DNA of 64,000 nucleotides. It comes from Forficula auricularia (taxonomy: Eukaryota; Arthropoda; Insecta; Dermaptera; Forficulidae). The position numbers and the translations under genes are program-made. A model generated the notes under the pieces. It did no database searches. It was not told the origin of the DNA and saw nothing but the letters and a program-made list of their open reading frames with translations. Positions 13,060 through 23,441 of this stretch are shown piece by piece. Within the stretch, counting starts at the first letter, position 1. Each line of letters starts with the position of its first letter. The stretch is taken from assembly GCA_024734495.1 (NCBI GenBank), contig JALMQS010000099.1:64594270-64658269 (forward strand), read 5' to 3'.

Positions 13060-13290
13060 TGTGAGGCACCTGCGCTTAATTGCAGAGGCGCCGAGTGAGA
13101 GACGAGCTGAAGAGGAAAAAGGCTGCGGCCCGGACCCTCGGGGTCTCCAGGAGACCACAAAGAAGCCGATTGAATTAATCCGCGGCAGAAGGCCATCTTG
13201 GCCTCTCTCCATCCTCACACCTTCAGATTAATTTATTCACTCCGATCCATTCAAATATGGACACGAATTAGCCAGCCAATTGGAAAAGTA
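13060..13290. promoter_or_regulatory. GC-rich island, possible regulatory element
   Basis: A compact GC-rich block (GGCTGCGGCCCGGACC) runs directly into AT-rich homeodomain-like sites (GATTAATTTATT, CGAATTAGCC). Three overlapping frames are open at once on the minus strand, which is a composition effect rather than coding. Regulatory function is inference. Confidence 0.25.
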
Positions 13291-13680
13291 TATAATTCTT
13301 CGGGTTAAAATAACTTAAGATCAGCTGCTGAATAGGTGAAAAAAAAAAAATTATAAAAGGAATGGAAAATCAAGCCAGCTAATTAAAATCTAAATTCATC
13401 TATTCTGATTGAGTAGATATCGGAAGAAAAAGTGGCAAAAACATTTTGTGATTCGGTTTTTTTTTCTGAAATAAAAGAAACAAGTTAATGTCAAAAATTA
13501 GAATTGAATAATTTTCATTGAAACCTCTTTTTTTAGATATTTTCAACTGTAAACATTCTTTTTACAATTCTGGAGTGTTTATATTAAGTGTTTCCGAAGT
13601 CATCATTGAACAGCACTGAAAACACGTGCTGATACGTGCAAAGCTAGTACCAGAAGACGGTAACCTGGCAGTATTAAAAT

Positions 13681-13847
13681 CGAGAGGTGATCCGCGATCG
13701 GAAGTAGGTGTACACCTCTTTGGAAGTATTTTGGAAGTACTTGGAAATATTTGGAAATGCTTGGAAATATTTGAAAGTACTTGGAAATATTTGGAAGTAC
13801 AAGTGGAAGTAGGTGTACAGCATATTAGGTTTGCGATTCACCCCTCG
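13681..13847. mobile_element. GTGAACCGCG MITE, copy 2, internally expanded
   Basis: Termini CGAGAGGTGATCCGCG and CACCCCTCG lie inside a perfect 8-bp duplication ATTAAAAT (13673-13680, 13848-13855). The centre differs from the other copies: a block TTGGAAATA/TTGGAAGTA is iterated about six times between 13730 and 13800. This looks like tandem expansion of a short unit present once or twice in the other copies. Confidence 0.9.
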
Positions 13848-14030
13848 ATTAAAATTAATAAAGGAATTTTGAAAAATAAAACAAAGGGTTTGTTTATTCT
13901 TTCAAGTATTTTAACAGTTTTAAGACATTATTTGTTCGAATGCGACTCGAGGCAACCGGCTTAAAATCTGATACCTACATAGAAGACAAAATTTAATAAT
14001 GGTATCGTAAATTGACTGATGATTATTAAA

Positions 14031-14141
14031 GTGACCAAGAATCCTTAACTCATAGTAAATCAATATTAAATATAATATTTATTTACTCTTATCTTTATTA
14101 AAGATGTTTCACCTTGCACCAACACCACAATCTCTACTAAA
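14031..14141 (+). mobile_element. Short LINE/SINE 3' tail insertion, 111 bp
   Basis: Flanked by the 10-bp duplication GATTATTAAA (14021-14030 and 14142-14151). The 3' part contains AAAGATGTTTCACCTTGCAC followed by CAACACCACAATCTCTA, the shared end of a family with copies at 15973-16014, 32958-33024 and 47783-47902. A common 3' end, a variable 5' end and 10-14 bp duplications are expected for 5'-truncated target-primed reverse transcription. Confidence 0.85.
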
Positions 14142-14151
14142 GATTATTAAA

Positions 14152-14508
14152 AAGGCTGAAAAGCCAAAAGAGATATTATTTATTAGACACTTGCACTCAT
14201 TTGCGCGAAATACATGATTTTCTAAGATTTAACACCCCTACTCGCTTAAATTGAATACTAATCGAACAAACGCATTCGCCAATTCGTTTATCCCTATGAT
14301 ATCTAGAGACTGGAACTCTCTTCTCCAGACCGTCTTTCTAGCAATTTATAACCTTCAATCTTTCAAGACCTGCATCCAGAGATATCTCGACTCCTACCCA
14401 ATCCCTAAATCTCTTCTTATCTTCACAATACAAGGGTCCACCGCGGACTACAGAGTTTGTACCTTCTTATATGGTCATTATAAAAAAAATAAATAAAAAA
14501 GACACACA
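14152..14508 (+). pseudogene. Jockey/CR1-like LINE C-terminal fragment
   Basis: The frame 14251-14496 reads NRTNAFANSFIPMISRDWNS, then NLQSFKTCIQRYLDSYP. This is the extreme C-terminal region of Jockey/CR1-type ORF2 proteins, with the conserved F(I)P..SRDWNSL motif. It ends in an A-rich tail (AAAAAAAATAAATAAAAAAG) at about 14483-14502. It is strongly 5'-truncated. A related piece (CCCAATCCCTAAATATCTTC) appears at 18497-18540. Confidence 0.75.
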
Positions 14509-14879
14509 TAGCAAAGTAATATCAATATGATTTTCTTAGTTTTTAAAGTGATTGTTAATATCTTTTATTTTTACTATTCTTGTATGAATAATATTTCATA
14601 AACTTAAGTATCAGGATAATTTCAGGTAAAATTCTTCAACTTACAAACATCACATCCACCGAATCTCCAATCACTAATGATAATTAAGGGTATTAAAGGT
14701 CGTTGATCAGTAAAAAGTTTCGTTAATGAAGGACTTTCAAGATGTATCTTTTTTTACTTTGTGTAAATTATAGATGGATACTAAATAAATAATAATGAGT
14801 GCAATTTTTCTAGTTCTATCCAAGGACAAGAAAGAGAGAGATATAGATATAAGGTAAATGGTTTTTGTAACATATTCAT

Positions 14880-15350
14880 TTGAAAGAGGCTGCAATTTTC
14901 GCTATTCAGGAAATTATTTCTTGGAAAGGGAGGCGCCATCGATTGCCGATGAATAATGAGCCAGTAGCAAGTGAACGGACGATAAGTAAACCACTCTTCT
15001 TCTTTCCAAGACAGCGTACTGAGGTCTGTGGTGATGTCCGTTTCCGTATTTCACGCACCAACTAGCCGGGTGTCTTCTGCTCTCCACGTCGTCTCAGTCT
15101 TTGAGCCTCTGGCCGCCTGTTGCCTTCGCCTTGGCGGCTTCTTTGATCTTTCAAGCGGCGCGAAAGGGCCCCCGGGGGCTGAGCCCCTCCGACCAGCAGG
15201 GGGCAAGCCCCTCGCCACAGAAAGAATGTCGCACACAACACATGGAAAACATTGGACATACACACAGAGAAGGAACCAATGGACCAACGGACGGGCTACC
15301 CAGTATAGCAAGAACCAGAGCCAAGCAAAGTACTGACAATCAAACAAAAG
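14880..15350. promoter_or_regulatory. GC-rich island, possible regulatory element
   Basis: The block is GC-rich, with a near-palindromic core AGGGCCCCCGGGGGCT at about 15167-15182. Frames are open on both strands and in several phases at once, so coding is not supported. It lies between the two inverted copies of the TTAA transposon. Function unknown. Confidence 0.25.
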
Positions 15351-15639
15351 AGGACTAACTAAAGATAATGACGAATTCGGGGAATTTTATATCCAAGCGC
15401 TGAACAATAGAGAACAAAAATAATTATCATTTTGGAAACTATTCAAGGATGTCAATAAGGGAGTTGTTTCGCGAAAATACTTGCAAAAAGTTAATGCTAA
15501 ATTATATAGAACAGACAATAAGGATTCATAATTCATAAGCCCAAAACTTTTTGCTGTTTATGTACCACTACTAGCCAATCCCGTGCTCGTTTGACAAATC
15601 TGGCAACACTGTTCGAGCTTGTATATTTTTATCTTAGAA

Positions 15640-15774
15640 ATGACAGATAAAATACATTATAAAGGCCGATTTATTAAACAAAAAGTTCTTAATAAACGAT
15701 TAAAAGCTGTTGCGACAATGGCTGAAGCGAAAAAACGTCAAAAAGTACTAAAGTTAATCCACTATTTAAGTTAA
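15640..15774 (+). CDS. Small basic ORF of the TTAA transposon (44 aa)
   Basis: Starts MTDKIHYKGRFIKQKVLNKR and continues LKAVATMAEAKKRQK. It then diverges from copy 1 because of a small indel and ends with LIHYLS. Basic residues dominate, as expected for a nucleic-acid-binding segment, but no named domain is visible. The frameshift relative to copy 1 indicates that at least one copy is decayed. Confidence 0.35.
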   Translation: MTDKIHYKGRFIKQKVLNKRLKAVATMAEAKKRQKVLKLIHYLS

Positions 15775-15972
15775 ATACATGCGTTGTTGCCAACTTGTTT
15801 TTAGTGATTATTTTTCATTATTTATTCATTATTATCTCAAAAACTGTGTTGTAACTATGAATTAAAATTTTCTTAAAAAATGTATTAGTTATTGTTTAAT
15901 GTTGGTTTAGGTTTATGTAACAATGGTAAGAAGAGTTTATTAATTAAGTATAATTAAATATGTATGTAAACT

Positions 15973-16014
15973 AAAGATGTTTCACCTTGCACCAACACCA
16001 CAATCTCTAATAAT
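15973..16014 (+). mobile_element. 42-bp LINE/SINE tail with 14-bp target duplication
   Basis: Flanked by a perfect 14-bp duplication TATGTATGTAAACT (15959-15972 and 16015-16028). The insert is only the last part of the shared tail, ending CACAATCTCTAATAAT. The empty site is visible in copy 1 of the transposon at about 12275-12290 (reverse strand). This is an extremely short but well-proven retrotransposition event. Confidence 0.9.
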
Positions 16015-16225
16015 TATGTATGTAAACTTTTCGGTATTCCGAATAGTACAATAAGAGTCTGAAAAACTCTATCTTTGGAATTTAATATCACAGGAACTAT
16101 ATTGTTATTCAATTTCGTTTTGCCACCAATCGATGCAGAAATATTTAAATAATAATCTGACTAAATTTCAAAAAAATAAGAAAACCCATATGGTGAAATA
16201 ACTACCTTAAGAAGTGGTGTACTTA

Positions 16226-16346
16226 GGGCCAGTTGTATGTCGCAAAGTAAATGCTTTTTACCACTAACACAGGGTATATGGTAAATGGAGGGACTCAATC
16301 AATGTAGTGTGTAAAAAGCATTTACTTTGCGACATACAACCGGCCC
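16226..16346. mobile_element. Harbinger-like MITE, 121 bp
   Basis: About 40-bp inverted repeats start GGGCCAGTTGTATGTCGCAA on the left and GGGCCGGTTGTATGTCGCAA on the right strand. They are flanked by TTA at 16223-16225 and 16347-16349. A 3-bp TWA duplication and GGGCC termini fit PIF/Harbinger (Tourist-like) MITEs. Confidence 0.8.
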
Positions 16347-16349
16347 TTA

Positions 16350-17031
16350 GAGGTGGGTACTGGGGAAATATACGCCCGCAGAAAATTTTCCATGGGGAGG
16401 CAGAGATTGGAGACAAATACATAATTGCCTACGTATTATACAGTAGAATCCCGATATATCGTATCTTCAAGGGGACAAAAGATAAGTACTATATATCGAG
16501 ATTATGAAATATCGCGGGTAAAAATTAAAAATACGATATATCGAAAGTTTTTTATTTATTTTTATTTTTTATAATATCGTAGCTGATCTTACAAAACCTC
16601 ATAAGTCCTAAATTCATTGTTTGCCAGAAAACAAGAAAAAACATTTTAAACACGAATACATACAAATACAATGCAATATTTATTATTTGTCTGTAGCACG
16701 AAATTAAATTGGAATCGAATAATAAGGTTTCAATAGACAGATGCGTCGTGAAAAGTTGGTCGGTATAAACGTATAATACGTATTTGACCAAAAATCTGAC
16801 TTACGAGGTTTTGTAAAATCAGGGACGATTTGTATACATAAAAAATACTGTATTTAAATACAGTAGTATGAATTTTACATTATTTTTGATTGTACAGTAA
16901 ATTAAAATTACATAAACATGTATAAATTTTTATAAAACATTATTTTATTAAATTAAAATTATAAGATTTTCAAACTAAAAATCCTAGAAAAATGAAATAT
17001 ACCATAAAATGAACCTATAATTAAAAATAGA
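16350..17031. other. AT-rich stretch, no gene seen
   Basis: Contains short repeats around ATATATCG (16450-16545) but no long inverted or tandem structure. The short minus-strand frame at 16552-16791 is AT-driven. Confidence 0.5.
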
Positions 17032-17305
17032 CAATTGGATGTTGATGCAAGTAGTCCACGGTGGTTGTAAAATAAGACTATAGAGGTTTTATTATTTTAC
17101 ATTTATTTATTAAACCGACGTTTCGGAGATTTATTCTCTCCTTCTTCAGGGTAACAAAAAAGTCAATGAAAGTAGTTTTGTTACCCTGAAGAAGGAGATA
17201 ATAAATCTCCGAAACGTCGGTTTAACAAATAAATGTAAAATAATAAAACCTCTATAGTCTTATTTTTTACAACCACCGTGGACTGCTTTCATCAACATCC
17301 AATTG
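17032..17305. mobile_element. Palindromic element with two hammerhead-like cores
   Basis: Two arms of about 125 bp are inverted around 17160-17180. They start CAATTGGATGTTGATG and end with its complement. Each arm carries CCGACGTTTCGG and CTTCTTCAGGG-type sequence, read as CCCTGAAGAAGG and CCGAAACGTCGG on the opposite strand. Inverted terminal structure with this core is typical of Penelope-like element ends. No reverse transcriptase is present. Confidence 0.75.
17180..17228 (+). ncRNA. Hammerhead-like ribozyme motif
   Basis: CTGAAGA (17186-17192) is followed by the hairpin AGGAGA-TAATAAA-TCTCC, then GAAACGTC (17211-17218). Stem I can form as ACC with GGU, followed by GUU with AAC across a two-base bulge. 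The short ACGU stem III is self-complementary, which suggests activity only as a dimer, as reported for Penelope-like hammerheads. A near-identical motif sits on the minus strand at 17109-17155. No cleavage evidence is available from sequence alone. Confidence 0.55.
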
Positions 17306-17662
17306 CATATTTATACCAGTCCGTCTCCTAAGGAAAAACTCTATCAATTAAAAATAGAGTTTATTTTTTTCGGGTGCCAAAATTGGGGGGTTCAAAAAAT
17401 TAGAACTATCAATATAAGTTTTAAAGCCTTTAATGGAAGAGGAAATTGTGCACATTCACCCTTTACTATCTTATGAAAATGACTCACTGTTAAGTGAGAA
17501 TGGGGGGGGGGGGGTGAAAACATTTTCAAACAAAAATAGAAGAAAGGTGCTAGGTATTACTAATAAAATTGTCTCACAATTAAAAGGTGATATTATTAAT
17601 TGCTAATAGGCCCAAAATTAAGAGGGGGTTATTTCGTAAATAATTATAATTATTTGATTTGA

Positions 17663-18115
17663 TTCCAGGGAAGGTATTCTGTTTGTCAGTCAAAGATTTG
17701 CCTCAACCCTAGATTCCCCAGCGACTTTGAAGAAGACCTTTCAGTGGTTTCGTCGCTCTCTGACTCCTGGCTAAAAGCCGATGACCGTCACAACAGTCGT
17801 CTCGACAAGAGTTGTTATGTGTGGTCACTGGACAGCTTTGCGCGACGTCGTGGCGACTACCCTTTCGAAACCAAAAACGATTCATTTGTTTTCAGCCTTT
17901 TTGTAACAAACCGGATGCTAGTGATTCAAATTATCATTTTGAAGTATTTTGACGGCTTCTTTCGTGTTCGTGATTATGTCAGGGATGGACGGCTCAAGCT
18001 CAAGCGACAAATGAAAAGAAGCGGTGTGGTCTTTAAAAACTCCGGACTCGGTGTCGCCATTGACTATTGTGAAGCCAGCCTATGTCTGTCTCGACAAATA
18101 ATGGATTGCATCTGA
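17663..18115 (+). CDS. Coding-like block with splice acceptor, candidate host exon
   Basis: A plus-strand frame is open from 17663 to the stop at 18113-18115. A clean acceptor TTTGATTTGATTCCAG ends at 17668, and the frame then reads GRYSVCQSKICLNPRF, then SDFEEDLSVVSSLSDSWLK, then DKSCYVWSLDSFARRRGDYP. The first 70 codons are GC-balanced and mixed in composition, unlike the AT-driven frames elsewhere. The middle section (about residues 75-95) is more hydrophobic and AT-rich. Other intron boundaries may lie there, such as the TTTGTTTTCAG acceptor-like site at about 17886-17896. I recognise no domain. It could be an exon of an unknown host gene, a decayed gene, or part of an unidentified transposon. 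Confidence 0.4.
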   Translation, partial: FQGRYSVCQSKICLNPRFPSDFEEDLSVVSSLSDSWLKADDRHNSRLDKSCYVWSLDSFARRRGDYPFETKNDSFVFSLFVTNRMLVIQIIILKYFDGFFRVRDYVRDGRLKLKRQMKRSGVVFKNSGLGVAIDYCEASLCLSRQIMDCI

Positions 18116-21100
18116 AAGGATGGAACCGAGGCAAATGGTCATAGATTGGGGGGTTGTAAATCCAAATATAACCCTTTGCGACCTTTTCTATCTATTGGAG
18201 TGGGATTTAAGAAGCATGACCGAAACTGGGCCGGCTGTATTATAGTAGTGAACAGAAAATCTCAAGTACCAACAAGTGGTTACCGACTAAATTACTTAAA
18301 TTTTTATGTTCATAATCAATATAGGTCGTTAATAAAACTTCCAAATTTTTTCGGGGATGGTTATCCACCGACTCGTTAGAGGAGTATGGATATACTCCTA
18401 GGAATAGGAGACATAATCTCCGCCTAGATTGCTTTTTTTATTAGAGTATCTTTTTAATAATTTCAAGGTTCGTATCCACAGAAACCTTCGACTTCGACCC
18501 AATCCCTAAATATCTTCTTATTTTCACGATGCAAGAGTCGGTACTCTATTAACCTCTATACACCTACCTATTACAACATATTATGTAATGGCCTTAAAAT
18601 CTTTGAAAAATCAGTGCAAAACAATGTATTTTGAATTTTCTAACCCTAAGTTTAAGTTTAGAATGTTCAAAATATATAATCATTTCTCTGCATTGGAAAT
18701 ACAAGCATTTTGGCACTTTTCATTAAGTTATAGTTATCAGACATTTTTAAACATACATATATAAAAAAATTGGAAACTGCTTTCATTTTATTTGCGTGAA
18801 CTGATTAAGTTAGCATAATATGGTGAGCTAGTGGTATTCACTGAAGAAAAGGTGCCTCAAGCCTTCGAAATTTTAGGAATATAGCTATACTAGAATAAGA
18901 TAATCTTTACCTGAGGACCCTTGGAAGTCACGGTTGTCGCGAGACCGATCAAATATCTTATCATTCTGCTTCGCATTGGATAGAGTAAAAATGTGGAATG
19001 GGTTGCGCCTTTTTTTGGAGGGTAGGCATACCCTTAACTATGCTGCCAATTTAGTTGTCTATATAGCAGGGGCTCCCATTATTCGAGGCGTTGCTATTAA
19101 ATGACCCGATTGGTGCTGCTACTGGCAAACATGATTGTGTCTGGTGATGCTTCCCACCACCCTATATGAGGGTATGATGAAATTAAAGTTTTTTTTATTT
19201 GCTTTGTATTTTCGAAAAATCTCACAAACGACAGAAACTATTTATTATTCACCCTATTTGTTCTTTTTGTTAAAAAAAAAACTTGAAACTTGAAAAAATG
19301 TTGTGGCCGCAGTAATTTGGGCTGAGTGCATATATAAAGCCGCCAATCAGTATTTCGTACGATGAGGCAAAAGAGGTGTCCTTGGAAATAAGGAAAAATT
19401 TAATAACTTCTTTAATTCCAAAATTGCCTGAATTTTTGCCGCCCGGCAGACAGAGCGCCCGGAAATACAGAGGAATGTCCCTTACTCAAAATAATATAAC
19501 ACATACAATATTTTATTACATTCATCTTGAACAATTAATTAAACGTGAGAAAATGCCATATAATTAATAGATCAAGATTATTGGAAACTAGTTTCATTTG
19601 AATTCAAATCGATTGTTATTTTTTCTACCTAATTTCATTGTCTCCTGTAAATGGGACGGTATAATAATAATTTTCCCCTTGTTAGGATGAATATCCGGTC
19701 CAGAGTTTAACCCCCGGAGCTCAAGGGTACTTGACTCGTTTTTCTTCTTCCACTGATTAACTCTCCTTTCTTTTCAAGTCTACATCCCGTTTCTCCGTCT
19801 CTCTTCAATCTCCTCTTGGCCCCCTTTTCGACAAATTATCCTCTTGTCCCGAAAAACTACTTCGCAACTGGCTATTTACGTATTTTTAAATGCTCCTCTC
19901 TAAGTACCGATTACCTGTATAATTATTTTTAATTAAACGGTCGCTTAATTATCTTCCAAGCGCCATGAATCACAAATTAAAAAAAAACCTGTACAAGAAT
20001 ATCAATTTTCAGTTCACAAACATTTCTATTGCCTTATTCAAATTATGTTTATTAAAAACTAAACTATAAATATATAAGCTAAAATGATACTTTTACTATG
20101 TAGATAGGTCATAGGAATATCTAACAATTGGGGATAACATCTATTTCATCTTAATTTTGGGCCCATTAGCAAATAATATTTCCTTTTAACTATGAAACTA
20201 TTTAATTAGAAATATCAGCTTTCTTCGATTTTTGTTAGAAAAATTTATTCTTTTAAACTATTTTTGAATCCCCCTCTTTTGGGTCACTATCAATTTCACA
20301 TATTGAGACATTTTTATAGGGTCGTATAGAGTGCATATGCGAAATTTCGTACAAATCGATCAAATCGAACTTAGGTATATTGATATTTTTGGAATTTCCA
20401 CCCTCCCAATTTTGGCCCCCGATAAAAATTATAACTCTCTTTTTTGTTATAGCCTCATTTTACATTAAATTTCATTTTTCTTGGTTTTTTTAGTTTGATA
20501 TTTTATAATTTAATTTTTTTTTAATTATGGTTCGATTTCAACCAAAATCTAATCAGGTCTTAATCTCAATGCACCAAAACTGCATGTAAAATTTCGTTTT
20601 GACATTCACACTAGTTTTTGAGCTAGAGCTTACACAAAATTTGGTAAAATACGTAAGTACTAACAAACGCACCCAACAGACATTTTACAAATTAATTAAT
20701 ATGTTGTAAAACATAATTTTTTCGATGTCCACTCATTAGATCTTTATTGAAGACCAAAACGCCATGGTTTCGCTCAATTTTGTTTAATCAAAAACGTTTC
20801 AGCCGTTTTTGAAATACCTATTTCGAAAAAACGAAGCAAAAAACAACACTTTTTTCATGCATGAATTCTATACTTGACTTTACCCTGTATGGTAAAGTAA
20901 AAATAATATATGGACTTAGTAGTTGAGCATGTACTTTTGCCACTAGTGCATGCCCGGCCCGAGAAAATGCGGGGCTCAGTGCTAATTTATAAATAAAATT
21001 AAAACTAATTGATTTAATAATTTCTAAAGGCAAAGAAAAGATTCCTCTGATGCTCTCTCAACCCTAACTTTGAGAGCCCTTACAATGACGGCTGGTAATC

Positions 21101-22707
21101 ACCTGTACTGACAGTACATATATATGAAATGAGACCTTAAGCAACGGTACGTTTGCGCCGCCCAGGGGCCTGCCCTTTCTAGATGGAATAATTAAAAAAT
21201 ATGTTTGTCAAAGGTTCATTATCTCATGACCTCATCTTTTGGGGTTCCCTTTGTCATTTTCTGTTTCAACTCGGCGCCTGTACTCAAAGTAAGAAAATAC
21301 TTATACCCCGTCAAAAATGTCATCTAATTACTAAATAGTTAGTGTTTTGTTCGTCTTGTATACTAGTATTAAATAGCTTAGTGGGTTTCAAACAAAATCG
21401 ATCAGCTATTACAACAAAATAATTGAAGAAAAAAAAACAACTTTGATTTTGTCTGACAATTTATCGACAACACAAAGTTTGATTTCGTACATTTTGTGAA
21501 AGGAATGATAAAAATATTAAATATCTCGTTCTAGAAATAGGCTTCCAGGACCTTTTTCCAAAAAGGTGTGCCCTGGCGCCAGCGCCAGGTCAAACACCCC
21601 CTTAAATTTACTTCTGTTTCATCCATATATAGGTAGTATACAAACTACATATGAGACCATGGGATATAAAAAAATTTATTTATTACTATAAATATTATTT
21701 CACTTGGTTTTGGCCGTTAATTTTTTTCTACTTTTCCTATCGAACCGTTAATTATTTTCCACCAATTTATTTAATTTATTGAAAATTAGTTTTCCTGAGA
21801 AATGTCTAAAAGACACACATCTGGTTGTTTATACGACTTCAAGGCGATTCCGCCCATAATGCATAAAAGATAAAAAAACAGCTCAAATTAAAATGAAAAG
21901 AGAAAAGAAATTTTGAAGAGTAAAAGGGCTCGTGAAACAATACAGAGGGCACCATAAAATCACTGAAATGTTAACCCTCATATTTTACGTCACCCACGCT
22001 TTTTACGACCAAAAACGTCCTTTATTTCAATTTTATGTGCCATGTCCAATTTTTCCGTGACTTATTTTATTATTAAAACGACCCGACAAAAACTTGGGGA
22101 GAAAAGGAATAATGAATTTATTTTTGAAGGGGAGGAGGAGCCAAAAAATAGATTATTTATTTCGGTTTGAGTTGGAATGATCATTGATTTTAAAAATTCA
22201 ATCCCAAAATAATATTAAAAATATGTGATGTGGCCATATCATGACTTTACCATAAACCTCCCCCACTAAACTCCTCGTATATTAAAATCAAATTTTTAAT
22301 CACTATGACATTTTAATTACTGTACAAAATTTGGTCCAAATCGGACAAATGATTCAAATTTTGTTAACCCTCATCTCTAATTGTTGGTCCAATTTTAACC
22401 AAATTGTAATCACCTTTTATAGGTATCTCAAATATAAAAGTTTGTTAGTTTTTGAGCTAGAACGTACGCAAACACACGCAATCCCTTATTCACCAGATAT
22501 TAGAAAAGTGTCTTTTTAGTACTTGATTTAAAAATTATTATCATGGTTTAATTTAACGTAGAAATCCGAAAATACAACTTGCATAAAATAAATAAATAAG
22601 TGTTCAGAAGGTATCCGATGTCGCAGGGCATCATGAAATCATGGGTATACGTAAAGAATACATAAGCTATAGCTATACGTAAAGCACGTAAAGGCTTGCT
22701 CTACTCC
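18116..22707. other. AT-rich stretch with repeat remnants, no gene seen
   Basis: A decayed LINE-tail piece lies at about 18490-18560. The block at 18930-18980 (GCGAGACCGAT, GCTTCGCATTG) matches 55085-55140 in inverse orientation. A GC-richer pyrimidine block occurs at 19680-19900. The sequence at 20340-20700 resembles 22320-22510 (GTTTTTGAGCTAGA), so both are remnants of one dispersed repeat. A short GC palindrome, CCTGGCGCCAGCGCCAGG, sits at about 21571-21588. No supported coding region. Confidence 0.45.
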
Positions 22708-22714
22708 TTCTAGC

Positions 22715-22873
22715 ACGAGAAGTGAACCGCAACCTAATATCGTGTACATCTACTTCAATTTTCATTTCCAAGTAGGAGACAATAGATGAAGGGGCATTAC
22801 CTAATAAATTCCAAAACAATTCCACATAATTCCAAAGACGTGTACACCTAATTCCAATCCGGTTCACCCCTCG
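22715..22873. mobile_element. GTGAACCGCG MITE, copy 3
   Basis: Termini ACGAGAAGTGAACCGC and GGTTCACCCCTCG lie inside a 7-bp duplication TTCTAGC (22708-22714, 22874-22880). It is the typical length of the family, with no coding capacity. Confidence 0.9.
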
Positions 22874-23180
22874 TTCTAGCCTATATCAAGCTTAAGTTTC
22901 GAATTTCGTAGCTCTGAGACTTATGGTTGCGAAAGGCAGGGAGGGTACATACGTATTTACGCACTGACCAATGGATTTTTTGAACATTTTTGGCCTCTGG
23001 GGACCACAATATCCGGTTTTATGTCCTAAATCCGGTTTAAACCTATTAAGGACATGGATTCCTTCCACCTAGAATTAACAAAATTAAATTAACTTTTTTT
23101 CATCTCTGAGATAGAAGCTCTCAAAGTGTCAGGATTCAGGCAGGAGATCGCAATACTTCACATTACTATATTCTATAGAA
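22874..23180 (+). repeat. Satellite-like dispersed repeat, plus copy
   Basis: Shares long stretches with 39505-39827 (same orientation) and 10999-11290 (opposite), including CACTGACCAATGGATTTTT, GGGGACCACAATATCCGG and AAGCTCTCAAAG. The opening TCTAGCC...AGCTTAAGTTTC block is also found at 46031-46080. Confidence 0.8.
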
Positions 23181-23441
23181 TATAAATGTGAAAGTAAAAA
23201 TTACTCTATCTTTTTTGGATATTTTATGATAGGTAGTGTGGTAGATATAAATAATATGTCCAATAGGCAATTGTGTCTTACACTCTTGAGCTCTTAAGCC
23301 GTTAAGCCATGGTAGAAGAGAATACACCACTTATATTTTTTACAAATACTATATTTATTAAACTACAAACAAATTTAATTAAGTTTCTGCTCCGAGTACA
23401 TTTGAAATCAATAATAAACATAAATAAATATTTTAGAAGAA

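Larger units (their letters stand above)
15459..16206 (+). mobile_element. TTAA-flanked DNA transposon, copy 2
   Basis: Inverted partner of 12077-12772. The left end is GGGAGTTGTTTC after a decayed ATAA. The right end is ATAACTACC followed by intact TTAA (16207-16210). It contains a 42-bp retrotransposed tail at 15973-16014 that copy 1 lacks, which proves the order of events. Confidence 0.85.

Noticed and set aside
13002..13218. Overlapping minus-strand frames rich in Pro, Ser and Gly
   Set aside because: Three phases are open together over a short GC-rich island, which reflects stop-codon scarcity rather than a gene.
15028..15358. Five overlapping frames on both strands
   Set aside because: Same composition effect in the GC-rich island; no single frame is favoured and no splice signals match.
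17504..17516. G-runs here and at 33851, 34832, 36778 and 47387 as G-quadruplex or switch elements
   Set aside because: Simple homopolymer tracts, not four spaced runs. Two of them lie in the ends of the hAT-like element.
18146..18379. 77-codon frame directly after the candidate exon
   Set aside because: Different phase, AT-driven composition, no splice signal linking it to 17663-18115.
21571..21588. GC palindrome CCTGGCGCCAGCGCCAGG as an operator or terminator
   Set aside because: Isolated short palindrome in noncoding eukaryotic DNA, without a gene to regulate or a T-tract.
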